The position numbers and the translations under genes are program-made. The notes under the pieces are model-generated. The model searched no databases and was not told where the DNA came from. It saw only the letters and a list, made by a program, of their open reading frames with translations. From Saprospiraceae bacterium (GTDB lineage Bacteria; Bacteroidota; Bacteroidia; Chitinophagales; Saprospiraceae), in assembly GCA_016714025.1 (NCBI GenBank), contig JADJOB010000002.1, forward strand, positions 107,501-171,500: 64,000 bases of DNA, written 5' to 3'. Each line of letters opens with the position of its first letter. The stretch's first letter is position 1. Positions 35,865-43,483 of this stretch are shown here, piece after piece.

Positions 35865-36832
35865 TCTTAAAAAATCTCACCCGTAGAAATAATACCGGAC
35901 AACTTGTAAACTATCTATTCAAACAAGAAAAAGACAACAAGCCAAAACCAATACTAAAACATAATTTAAAAAGTCGGACAACCAAAGGTTGGACAAAGGA
36001 ATTGGATAAGAATTTTGAATTGAGAATGCATAGGCGTATAGATAATATCCGGCTTCATCATACAATTATCTCTTTTTCAAACAAGGATAAAAAACAAATC
36101 AATCAGGATTTGTTAAAGGACATAACAAAAAAATACATTGAGCTACGTGGTAAGGAGAACCAATATTTGGTTTCAACCCATCATGATAAAGAGCATATTC
36201 ACCTTCATATAGTTATGTCCGCACACAAATATTTAACCGGAGAATCTAACAGAATCTCTCGACAAGAATTCAAAGACTTAAAACTCGCTCTGGATGAATA
36301 TCAAAAGGAAAAATATCCAGAGCTTATTAATAGTCTTCCCTCTCATGGAAAATCGCAAAAACTCCAGCTTACAGATCCGGAGCTAAAGCTCCAGGATCGT
36401 GAAGGAATATTATCACAAAAGCAAGAACTTTTGGAAACTGTTCAGACAGTTTATAGTCGATCTAAATCGCTTGATAATTTTCTTTCTGAGCTCAAATCCG
36501 AGGGATATAATTCGTATAGCAGAGGTGGTAAAGTATATGGAGTAGAAGATGAATCCGGAAGACATTACCGTTTCAAAACTCTCGGATTTGACCTCAATAA
36601 GCTGGAGGAATTAAACCGTCAAGCTCAAGAAGAAGCAAGGCAACTTCAAGAGCTTGCCAGTCTAAGGGATACAAAAAATCAGGAGCGCGAGCAGGATAAT
36701 GATGGGTTCGAAAGGGGGATTGAAGAAGATATTAAAGATGGAAATGAACACCCAGAATCTGACGATTCAGAAGAAGAAGCCGGAATTCAAGACGAGGACG
36801 ATTTAGATTCTGAATATGCCGAAGATAACTAG
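35861..36832 (+). CDS. MobA/MOBP-type relaxase
   Basis: A 323-residue mobilization nuclease. The metal-binding His triad appears as HHDKEHIHLH at 107-116, in the sequence STHHDKEHIHLHIVMSAHKY. The N-terminus (MILKNLTRRNNTGQLVNYLF) is family-typical and carries the candidate tyrosine in NYLF. The C-terminus is strongly acidic (DEDDLDSEYAED). The relaxase nicks oriT and leads the strand into the recipient. It overlaps the MobC-like gene by 4 nt. A large palindrome starts 24 nt after its stop. Confidence 0.9.
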   Translation: MILKNLTRRNNTGQLVNYLFKQEKDNKPKPILKHNLKSRTTKGWTKELDKNFELRMHRRIDNIRLHHTIISFSNKDKKQINQDLLKDITKKYIELRGKENQYLVSTHHDKEHIHLHIVMSAHKYLTGESNRISRQEFKDLKLALDEYQKEKYPELINSLPSHGKSQKLQLTDPELKLQDREGILSQKQELLETVQTVYSRSKSLDNFLSELKSEGYNSYSRGGKVYGVEDESGRHYRFKTLGFDLNKLEELNRQAQEEARQLQELASLRDTKNQEREQDNDGFERGIEEDIKDGNEHPESDDSEEEAGIQDEDDLDSEYAEDN

Positions 36833-36855
36833 GCTGGATGCTATTTTGGGTAAGA

Positions 36856-36929
36856 TGCAAGATTGCATTTCGCCATGGCGATATGAATATCTGCCTTATG
36901 GCGAAATGCAATCTTGGCGGGAGACCCGC
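36856..36929. repeat. Large perfect palindrome plus second hairpin: oriT candidate
   Basis: An 18-bp perfect inverted repeat occupies 36859-36876 and 36898-36915. Its 21-nt spacer carries a further pairing (GATAT-GA-ATATC, extended by GGC/GCC). An alternative small hairpin TGCAA-GA-TTGCA overlaps the left arm (36856-36867). Two nt to the right, GCGGG-AGA-CCCGC (36917-36929) is another perfect stem. The site sits directly behind the relaxase gene and before the ImmA-like gene. Inverted repeats flanking nic sites are usual at oriT; a terminator is less likely because no T-run follows. Confidence 0.55.
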
Positions 36930-37005
36930 ACCCCTTAAATGCTTAGATCTGAATTCCAAATTAACCATCAGAATAACTCTCTTTAAAATCGTAATTTTGC
37001 CCATA

Positions 37006-38184
37006 ATGGCAGACAGGGCATATATAACACCAAACGTTCTTAAATGGGCAAGAGAGTCAGCAAGAATGACAGAAGTGGATTCTGCTACTAAAGTTTCGGT
37101 GACGGTCGAGAAACTGAAGGAATGGGAAGCTGGAATAAGTCAACCAACAATTCGACAAGCACAAACATTAGCAAAAGCTTATAAAAGACCATTTGCTTTA
37201 TTTTTTCTTCCTGAGGTTCCGAGAGACTTCCAACCACTGCAAGACTTCCGGAAAACTGGATCAAAAAAACTGACTACTTCTTCAATTTTTATTATTCGTG
37301 AAATACAGCAAAAGCAAGTTTGGCTAAGCGATGTTTATGCTGATGATCCTGAAGCTAAATTGCCTTTTGTTGGACGGTTTACGATTAAAGATAATCCACA
37401 AAAAGTTGCTAAAGACATACTGCTAACTCTGAACATTAATCCTGCGAATTATAAAACTGAAAACCCAATAAGAGAATGGATTGATGCTTCCGAAACAAAT
37501 CGAATATTTGTATCGAGAACAAGTTTTATACACTCCAGACTAAAACTCGATTCTGAAGAACTTCAAGGATTTGCAATTTCCGATCCGTTCGCTCCATTTA
37601 TTTTTATTAACTCGGAAGATTGGAATGCACCTCAACTTTTTACTCTTGTGCACGAATTAGCTCATATATGGATAGCGGAAACAGGAATTTCAAATAATAT
37701 AGAACCAGAAATAAAAAATAGAGATAAGTTCCACCCTGTTGAACTTTTTTGTAATGAGGTTGCAGCGAATTCCCTATTGCCTAAAGATATAATGCTAAGT
37801 TTCAGACAAGATACTTTTGAAAGTTCCAAAGCGGTTTTCAAAACTGCAAAAATGATGGGAGTAAGTTCTTTTGCCTTACTTGTACGCGCTCTTAATCTTA
37901 ATATAATTTCAACACCGGTATACAAAAACCTAAAAAAACAAGCTGATGCAGATTATTACGCTTATTTAAAGCGTGAAGCCGAAAAAAAGGCAAAACAAAA
38001 AGAAAGAGATAAACCCGGAGGCCCTGATTATTTTCTGCTACAATTAAATAGAAACAGTAGGCTTTTTACGCAGACCGTTTTAGATGCCTTCTATGGTGGT
38101 TATATTGAACCTACTTTGGCAAGTAACTTACTAAACGTTCAGGTAAATAAATTTCAAAAATTAGAAGCACAATTAATTAAGTGA
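37006..38184 (+). CDS. XRE-ImmA/IrrE family metallopeptidase (antitoxin-like)
   Basis: A 392-residue protein. The N-terminal helix-turn-helix (about 10-65: LKWARESARM, VEKLKEWEAGISQPTIRQAQTLAKAY) is followed by the long conserved linker (RPFALFFLPEVPRDFQPLQDFR) and an ImmA/IrrE zinc peptidase with HELAH at 216-220. The open frame continues upstream to 36838, but that part encodes the palindrome, so the ATG at 37006 is chosen; TAATTTTG at 36992-36999 could be a -7 promoter element giving a very short leader. It overlaps the DUF4411 gene by 4 nt (GTGA). XRE-ImmA plus DUF4411 is a recurrent toxin-antitoxin-like pairing. Confidence 0.9.
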   Translation: MADRAYITPNVLKWARESARMTEVDSATKVSVTVEKLKEWEAGISQPTIRQAQTLAKAYKRPFALFFLPEVPRDFQPLQDFRKTGSKKLTTSSIFIIREIQQKQVWLSDVYADDPEAKLPFVGRFTIKDNPQKVAKDILLTLNINPANYKTENPIREWIDASETNRIFVSRTSFIHSRLKLDSEELQGFAISDPFAPFIFINSEDWNAPQLFTLVHELAHIWIAETGISNNIEPEIKNRDKFHPVELFCNEVAANSLLPKDIMLSFRQDTFESSKAVFKTAKMMGVSSFALLVRALNLNIISTPVYKNLKKQADADYYAYLKREAEKKAKQKERDKPGGPDYFLLQLNRNSRLFTQTVLDAFYGGYIEPTLASNLLNVQVNKFQKLEAQLIK

Positions 38185-38687
38185 GTACAAAGGGAAATAA
38201 ATATTGTTTAGATGCGAATGTCCTTATTCAAGCATGGGAAAAATATTATAACCCAAAATTTTGTCCCGAATATTGGGATATCCTTAATGAATTAGGAGAC
38301 GAGGAAATAATTTTTATACCAGAATTAGTTTATGAAGAAATTACAAAGACGGAAGATGAATTATTACAATGGCTAAAATCTAGTAATATACCTATAAAAA
38401 AAATCACGGAGCCGGTTACGAAATGTCTTCAAGCTATCTATGATCATGATCCGATACACAAAACTCTAGTTGACAATATAAAATCAAGATCGATTGCTGA
38501 TCCATGGGTAATTGCCCATTCCATGAATGAAAAAGCAATAGTAGTAACAAAAGAAGAAAAAGTAACCGCGTTAAGTTCTAAAAGAATAAAAATCCCGAAT
38601 GTTTGTGAAAATATGGGTATAAGATGGATTAATGATTTTGCATTTATTGAGGAGTTGGATATCAAATTTAATTGTACCAGGGGATAA
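38181..38687 (+). CDS. DUF4411 PIN-like protein (putative toxin)
   Basis: A 168-residue PIN-like domain protein starting at GTG 38181. The first strand KYCLDANVLIQAWE holds the PIN Asp (D10) and Asn, and PELVYEEI, DPWVIAHS and AIVVTKEEK give the other acidic and alcohol positions. PIN domains are ribonucleases and often toxins. It overlaps its XRE-ImmA partner by 4 nt, a coupling typical of toxin-antitoxin loci. The pair probably stabilises the island. Activity is inferred. Confidence 0.85.
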   Translation: MSTKGNKYCLDANVLIQAWEKYYNPKFCPEYWDILNELGDEEIIFIPELVYEEITKTEDELLQWLKSSNIPIKKITEPVTKCLQAIYDHDPIHKTLVDNIKSRSIADPWVIAHSMNEKAIVVTKEEKVTALSSKRIKIPNVCENMGIRWINDFAFIEELDIKFNCTRG

Positions 38688-38743
38688 TCAAAAGTTGAAG
38701 ATATTTATTACTAACTTTTAAAGCAAATAATACGCAATCTATT

Positions 38744-39913
38744 GTGAATTTAAACAACAAAAGAAATTGGGATGAACATATAAAGTATGTTTTAGAACAG
38801 GAAGCAATCGATAGTAAGATTAAGGATGAATATATTAAAGCGACACAATTTCTTGAACACGAATTTGGCCAAAACATTCTTGCAAGGGATAAACATGAAA
38901 AGAATAATCGAGACGAAAGAAACCCCAAATTTCATCCGCTCACAAATAAGGTTTTTAATAAAGCTGGCTGGCAAATACTTGAATTAATAGAATTTGCGAA
39001 TAATTTAAAATTGCTTAAATCCATTAATTGCAATTACAATAAATTGAAAGGAAAAATACTTTCATTTGATAAATCAATTATTGAAGGATTCCCATTTGTT
39101 GCAGTTGGGAGTTCTTTACTACGTTCTAGCTTTAATGTTAAATACCTCGATGAAAACAAAACTAGAAGAACACCTGATATTGAAATTACCAATCAAGTCA
39201 ATGATGATTTACTATTTGTCGAAATCACCAGTTTAGGTGAGAGCGATGAGAGGAATAAAATTTGTGGCAATTACAATTATATTAGATATTGTTTTGAATC
39301 TGGTGTGTTTTTACCGTTTACTGGAAGGCAAAAAAAGTTAATTGAACAGGAAGATTGGAAAGTAATCTTTGAAGTTATTGCGAAAGCTAAGCAAGATGCC
39401 TGTCTTTACAATGAGATAATTACCGTTTCTAACCACCCCAAATTGGAGTTTTCAGTAGCCCCACTACTTAAATTTGATGAATTGAAGAAATTATCTGAAG
39501 AAATAGGAACGAACATGAATAATGTCGATGGCCTTATTGTGCCTTTTGATGAAACAAAACGAATTCTGGCTAAGATTCAAGATAAAGCACAACAGATACC
39601 ACAAAATAAAAATGGGTTGATTTATATTATGATTCATCCTTTGGCTTTTATTACAATGAATACTCCAGAGTTAATGACAACTGTAATTGATTACATTCGG
39701 AGCTTCTCTAATATTTTAGGTGTTGTATTACAGACAAGATTCACTCATGAAAGGCAGGAAGATGTATTTCAGGAGGTGGAAAATCATTGTTTGTCAATTC
39801 GAGTTATTGGAGATAGTCTATACAATCTTTCCCTATTGATTTTTAATCATGATTGCAATATGGAAATTCATGATTCTACGTTAAGGAATATCCAATCATC
39901 AATAAAGTTTTAA
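38744..39913 (+). CDS. Hypothetical protein with nuclease-like strand
   Basis: A 389-residue protein starting at GTG 38744. I recognise no family. The middle has a restriction-fold-like pair, RRTPDIEI then LLFVEITSL (about 145-167), i.e. D...ExT instead of ExK. Flanking regions are helical and charged (KFHPLTNKVFNKAGWQILELIEFA at the N-side, IRVIGDSLYNLSLLIFNHD near the C-terminus). It stands alone between the DUF4411 gene and the convergent integrase, a common spot for last-acquired island cargo. Defence or DNA processing is a guess. Confidence 0.6.
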   Translation: MNLNNKRNWDEHIKYVLEQEAIDSKIKDEYIKATQFLEHEFGQNILARDKHEKNNRDERNPKFHPLTNKVFNKAGWQILELIEFANNLKLLKSINCNYNKLKGKILSFDKSIIEGFPFVAVGSSLLRSSFNVKYLDENKTRRTPDIEITNQVNDDLLFVEITSLGESDERNKICGNYNYIRYCFESGVFLPFTGRQKKLIEQEDWKVIFEVIAKAKQDACLYNEIITVSNHPKLEFSVAPLLKFDELKKLSEEIGTNMNNVDGLIVPFDETKRILAKIQDKAQQIPQNKNGLIYIMIHPLAFITMNTPELMTTVIDYIRSFSNILGVVLQTRFTHERQEDVFQEVENHCLSIRVIGDSLYNLSLLIFNHDCNMEIHDSTLRNIQSSIKF

Positions 39914-39922
39914 GATTATCAA

Positions 39923-41137
39923 TTACAAATTGATAATTTGGGTATGGTACGCATCTACAGTATTATTTTCAAAAGAATCCAAATATACCTGAGTCATCTT
40001 TTCAGTTGTATGCCCGAGTGCTTCACTTATAATTGCGGTCGGCACTCCAAGTTTTTTTGCGTTAGTTGCGTATGAATGGCGAGCAACATAACTGGATATT
40101 TTAGATTCGATACCACAAAGTTCACCGATTTCTTTTAATGTTCGGTTATAACGTCTAAGTTCATCTCGTATTTCAACAAGCTGTTTCTTTGGATCGGTTG
40201 AGTGAATTATATTCAGGATGAATTCATTTTCCTTTTTACCCTTCATATATCCATTTAAAATAGACATCAATTGATTGGAAACAGGAATCGAGTGAAGCTT
40301 TCCAGTCTTTTGCCTTTTATATTCAATCCGTCCATTTATAATATTTTTGATTTTAAGGAAGGATATATCAATGAAGGAAGCACCCATGAGATAAAAACTG
40401 ATTAGGAAGTAATCTTTTGCTCTACTATGCCATCCAATTACTGGCTTAAACTGAAGAAATTTAATTAGGTCTTCCCGACTAATAGCTCTTTTTCTTGTTT
40501 CTTCAGTTCTAATGGAATAATCTGCAAACGGATAATATTCTTGAGTAATCTTACTTTGCTTGATTGCTATATTATATAGAGATCTAAGCGTTCGAATATT
40601 TACGCTCAAACCGTTCAATGTATTTCCTCTTGATAGATACCAGGACTCGTATTTTTTTAACCAGGTGTAGGTTATTTGTTTTAAGGGAAAATCCTTGCCT
40701 TTCATATAACTAGCAATACTCCGAGATACAGTCATATAAACACGAGCATTTCCAAACCTTTTTGCTGTCTCCATTTCGTTGATAACAGAAGAAAAAAACT
40801 CAAGGGTCATAACTTCAGTATTCTTCTGCGTAATGTTATTTTTTATATCATTTGCTGAAAGACGGTTTAGATTTCCAGACTCCTCTAATTTGACAAGCTT
40901 GCTCAGTACTTTACTCTTCTCGCTCTGAAGCCAGTTATTAAATCTAGTAAGGTTATCAAAATCCTTACAGGAATTACGGACGCTCTGTAATTTGCCATTC
41001 CAGTCTTTTGGATGCAGGCTATGACCTAATGAAATTCGGATTGGGTTCCGGTTAACTACCACCAATAATTTAAGTGGGTGTCTACCGTCAGTTCTGGTAT
41101 TTCTCCGATCTAATTCGATTTTTACAGAGACTGCCAT
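39923..41137 (-). CDS. Tyrosine recombinase / island integrase
   Basis: A 404-residue integrase that recombines the island with the tRNA-Ala 3' end. The N-terminus carries an arm-binding domain (KIELDRRNTRTDGRHPLKLLV), a SAM-like core-binding domain lies at about 100-195, and the catalytic domain is C-terminal, with ARHSY (Arg353), LGH (His376) and the nucleophile in QVYLDSF (Tyr385). At the usual first catalytic Arg region the protein reads YLMGASFID, where many relatives have TRGMSFVD, so that Arg is not obvious. It is transcribed away from the attachment site, 155 nt from the tRNA fragment. Confidence 0.93.
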   Translation of the reverse strand: MAVSVKIELDRRNTRTDGRHPLKLLVVVNRNPIRISLGHSLHPKDWNGKLQSVRNSCKDFDNLTRFNNWLQSEKSKVLSKLVKLEESGNLNRLSANDIKNNITQKNTEVMTLEFFSSVINEMETAKRFGNARVYMTVSRSIASYMKGKDFPLKQITYTWLKKYESWYLSRGNTLNGLSVNIRTLRSLYNIAIKQSKITQEYYPFADYSIRTEETRKRAISREDLIKFLQFKPVIGWHSRAKDYFLISFYLMGASFIDISFLKIKNIINGRIEYKRQKTGKLHSIPVSNQLMSILNGYMKGKKENEFILNIIHSTDPKKQLVEIRDELRRYNRTLKEIGELCGIESKISSYVARHSYATNAKKLGVPTAIISEALGHTTEKMTQVYLDSFENNTVDAYHTQIINL

Positions 41138-41163
41138 AATCTTTTGTTTTAAGCACTTTTAAA

Positions 41164-41184
41164 ATTTGCCAGCGATTTGCCAGC
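41164..41184. repeat. Short direct repeats near att (candidate integrase arm sites)
   Basis: ATTTGCCAGC occurs at 41164-41173 and 41175-41184, an 11-nt period, just upstream of the integrase start and 110 nt from the attachment core. One helical turn of spacing between identical sites is typical of integrase arm or operator sites. Function is inferred. Confidence 0.45.
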
Positions 41185-41291
41185 AGAATGTGAATAATTA
41201 TGCAAAGATATGGTGCTATTTGAAAATTTAGTTATTGAAATACAGGTATTTACGCATTTACAAATACATAAAAAATCAATTTTTTAACGCC

Positions 41292-41332
41292 TTGCACGCA
41301 GGGGGTCCTGGGTTCGAATCCCTGATCCTCCA
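41292..41332 (+). other. attR: 3' fragment of tRNA-Ala(UGC)
   Basis: The sequence begins inside the anticodon loop (TTGCACGCAGG), continues through the T arm (GGGTTCGAATCCC) and ends with the acceptor strand ATCCTCC and discriminator A. The 5' half (GGGGGAT, D arm) is missing. The pattern TTGCACGCAGG is that of tRNA-Ala(UGC). A 41-nt anticodon-to-3'-end segment is the common crossover unit of tRNA-integrating elements, so this is the right attachment scar and not a functional tRNA. Confidence 0.8.
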
Positions 41333-41338
41333 CAAAAA

Positions 41339-41367
41339 GACCGGACCTTAGTCCGGTCTTTTTTTTT
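41339..41367 (+). terminator. Rho-independent terminator of the displaced tRNA-Ala
   Basis: GACCGGAC-CTTA-GTCCGGTC is a perfect 8-bp stem followed by a run of nine T. It lies 6 nt after the tRNA fragment, as expected for the original tRNA terminator left behind by integration. Confidence 0.9.
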
Positions 41368-41383
41368 AACACCCTTTTTTCGA

Positions 41384-41626
41384 ATGTATACCGTTTATAT
41401 CTTATTTAGTGTTTCACTAAATAAGTATTATGTTGGATCTACACAACATTTTGATATCAGGATTGATGAACATAATCGTAGTAAATCAAAATTTACTAGT
41501 AAAGGAATCCCTTGGAAAGTGGTTAAGAAATTTGAATTAAACTCTCGCCCTGAAGCAATCCTCCTTGAAACAAAAATCAAGAATAGAGGCATTGAAAGAT
41601 ATTTAAAAGACATCAACTATTTTTAA
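41384..41626 (+). CDS. Small GIY-YIG nuclease domain protein
   Basis: An 80-residue single-domain GIY-YIG endonuclease. The family signature is MYTVYILFSVSLNKYYVGST (VYI...YVG), followed by the Arg in FDIRIDEHN and the acidic segment ILLETKIKNRG. Such small proteins are common in Bacteroidota and often occur near tRNA or att sites. It lies between two tRNA-Ala-like 3' ends. A homing or mobility-related role is suggested only by location. Confidence 0.88.
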   Translation: MYTVYILFSVSLNKYYVGSTQHFDIRIDEHNRSKSKFTSKGIPWKVVKKFELNSRPEAILLETKIKNRGIERYLKDINYF

Positions 41627-41634
41627 TTGCTTTT

Positions 41635-41720
41635 GCTCAGCTGGCTAGTGCATGGCGCTTTAAGCGCAAGGGGCCTGGGTTCTCCTGCTTGCAGCTGGAT
41701 ATGGAATCCCTGATCCTCCA
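41635..41720 (+). pseudogene. Degenerate tRNA-Ala-like sequence with T-loop insertion
   Basis: A D arm (GCTCAGCTGGCTAGTGC), a non-standard anticodon hairpin (GCGC-TTTAA-GCGC), then CCTGGGTTC, an extra 21 nt, and GAATCCCTGATCCTCCA identical to the real tRNA-Ala 3' end at 41316-41332. The insertion can form its own stem (TGC-TT-GCA with outer TCC/GGA). There is no 5' acceptor strand. It therefore cannot be a working tRNA. It may be an older att scar or a retained recombination target. Confidence 0.7.
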
Positions 41721-41837
41721 CAAAATATTTAATAAGCAATTTTTTAACATCCTGTCTTATATTTACTATACTTGTTGATTGTTTTAAAATTTAGTTTTTA
41801 TATTCATTCCATAATATTAAAAATCAATTTCGAATGT

Positions 41838-42143
41838 ATGTTTAGCGCACTCCTCAATAAATTGTACTGGCCCTGCTTCTTTTTAATTGCGCTGGTCTTA
41901 CTGATGTTTATCTTTTTATATTTTTATCAAATTAATAACTGGTCGGATAGAAATTATTACAACTGGATGAATTTTAAACGCATCTTTTTAAGCCTGGGTA
42001 TCTTAGTTGGTTCTTACTATATGAAACATATTGGGAATGATCGGGCAGCCAACCTTATTTTATACATTCCTATAGGAATCTTTATTCTCGTATTAATCGG
42101 TGGACTGATTATCTTACTTCTATTTATGCAATCCGGGAAATAA
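41838..42143 (+). CDS. Small membrane protein, unknown
   Basis: A 101-residue protein with three hydrophobic helices (CFFLIALVLLMFIFLYFY, FLSLGILVGSYYMK, LYIPIGIFILVLIGGLIILLLF). The frame opens upstream at 41772, but the ATG at 41838 puts a short charged segment before the first helix and is preferred. No family recognised. It is the first ordinary chromosomal gene after the integration junction. Confidence 0.6.
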   Translation: MFSALLNKLYWPCFFLIALVLLMFIFLYFYQINNWSDRNYYNWMNFKRIFLSLGILVGSYYMKHIGNDRAANLILYIPIGIFILVLIGGLIILLLFMQSGK

Positions 42144-42235
42144 TTTTTCTTTACAATTGGTTTCAAATCATTTTTTAATTGTTCAATTATAATTCCGATT
42201 CGTTAAGCAAGTAATTTTTAAAACAGTTAGCCATT

Positions 42236-42682
42236 ATGGAGTTTATTGAAAATTTATTAATTTCCATTGGACCTATTTTAGTCTTATTGGGTACGTATTT
42301 ATTAATTCTTGCCCATCAAAAAAGCAATGAAATTGCACATACCTTGTCCAAGGGTCATGTTGCTGAAGGAATAGTTATCGAAATGCGCGATGAATCCGGC
42401 AATACTGTGGAATCTTTTAATAATCATCCTGTAGCTCCGGTTGTTGAGTTCAAAACCGATCATGGAAAATACTTACATTATTCAAGAACGTTCCAAAACC
42501 CGAGTCCCTATAAACCAGGTCAATCTGTTAAAATTTATTATTATATATATAAGTCCATTCAACAGTTTGCTTTGGAAGATGATCAAACAGGAACTTTGCC
42601 CATCCGATTATATCGGTGGGGAATTGTTTTTTGTGCCGTCGGGTTTCCAGGGCTGGTAATCAAATTGTCACGACTCTTGTAA
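42236..42682 (+). CDS. DUF3592-like membrane protein
   Basis: A 148-residue protein with an N-terminal membrane helix (LLISIGPILVLLGTYLLIL), a beta-rich soluble middle (AEGIVIEMRDES, APVVEFKTDHGKYLHYS, YKPGQSVKIYYY) and a C-terminal helix (WGIVFCAVGFPGLVIKL). This is the DUF3592 layout. Function unknown. The next gene starts 18 nt later. Confidence 0.75.
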   Translation: MEFIENLLISIGPILVLLGTYLLILAHQKSNEIAHTLSKGHVAEGIVIEMRDESGNTVESFNNHPVAPVVEFKTDHGKYLHYSRTFQNPSPYKPGQSVKIYYYIYKSIQQFALEDDQTGTLPIRLYRWGIVFCAVGFPGLVIKLSRLL

Positions 42683-42700
42683 TTTGGAGGCTTTAAAACG

Positions 42701-43327
42701 ATGCCCAGAGTTATTTTATTGAATCCATTTGTTAAACATTATGCTGGCAGCGTCTTTGATTTAAATGAAGCAGTTTATCCATCTGACTGGGATGTAGATG
42801 AACGAAATTTAGAAAAACAATCCCGGTTTGCAAATAAAGTTTACCTGCTTCCAGATGCCGGAAACGGCAGATCCGCTGAATTGTCTGTGCAGGATACAAC
42901 GCTTTGTCCAGAAGAAATTTTCACGAACATCCATATCAAAAATGGTCCGTGTCGGATTACAGCCGTCAAAGAACATCCAATGGATCCTGAAAATATTCAA
43001 TTAATTACAACACGATTATTAACAGTACAGTTAGAAGGAACACTATATCCTTTGAATAATAACATTTTATTGCAAAGCACTGGTGAGAAGAAATTCGATA
43101 CGATTGAAATTTACAATAGCTTAAGCAATCAGATAATCCAGGAGCTCGATGGATTTTCTGACACTAAAACACTTAATTTTCAAGAAGCGCATCCAGGTTT
43201 TTATCGGGTTCTGTTATTTAACAGTCAAATGCCTGTTCTGGAGTTGTCCTTATTTAAAAATTTTCCTCTCGTTGTAAGTCCCATTAAATATACAAACAAA
43301 TTTCAATGCATTCCTACTGTATGGTAA
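42701..43327 (+). CDS. Hypothetical protein
   Basis: A 208-residue soluble-looking protein starting MPRVILLNPFVKH, with no signal peptide. The C-terminal part (about 108-190: LEGTLYPLNNNILLQST...FDTIEIYNSLSNQIIQ...GFYRVLLFNSQ) has the alternation of a beta-sandwich resembling a sorting-type domain, but this is weak. No family recognised. It is probably co-transcribed with the DUF3592-like gene. Confidence 0.65.
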   Translation: MPRVILLNPFVKHYAGSVFDLNEAVYPSDWDVDERNLEKQSRFANKVYLLPDAGNGRSAELSVQDTTLCPEEIFTNIHIKNGPCRITAVKEHPMDPENIQLITTRLLTVQLEGTLYPLNNNILLQSTGEKKFDTIEIYNSLSNQIIQELDGFSDTKTLNFQEAHPGFYRVLLFNSQMPVLELSLFKNFPLVVSPIKYTNKFQCIPTVW

Positions 43328-43483
43328 TTAGTAATTTATTCCATCTATTATTTATGCTTTAAAGAAAAATCCAATAATTGCATTAACATACGTGCAATTC
43401 AAGTTAAAATTCAATACTTAATATAAAGCTTAGTTATAGTTTAATTAAAATGGAATTAAAAACAGGAGTGGATTCCGAATTAC

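Larger units (their letters stand above)
1..41332. mobile_element. Right part of a tRNA-Ala-integrated genomic island (mobilizable element)
   Basis: A tyrosine integrase (39923-41137, minus) lies beside a 41-nt 3' tRNA-Ala fragment at 41292-41332, which marks the right attachment site. Between the window start and that point there are a relaxase, MobC-like and TraG-like coupling protein genes, a serine recombinase, restriction systems, antirestriction genes, a metal-efflux cassette and a toxin-antitoxin-like pair, all typical island cargo. Because the tRNA fragment reads on the plus strand, the intact tRNA-Ala is expected beyond the left edge. No VirB/Tra channel genes are seen, so an integrative mobilizable element, possibly composite, is the better label. 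The left boundary is not visible. Confidence 0.75.

Noticed and set aside
36838..37005. N-terminal extension of the ImmA-like gene
   Set aside because: It encodes the palindrome region and does not resemble the family, whose HTH starts right after the ATG at 37006.
41635..41720. Functional tRNA gene
   Set aside because: No 5' acceptor strand, a non-standard anticodon hairpin and a 21-nt T-loop insertion.
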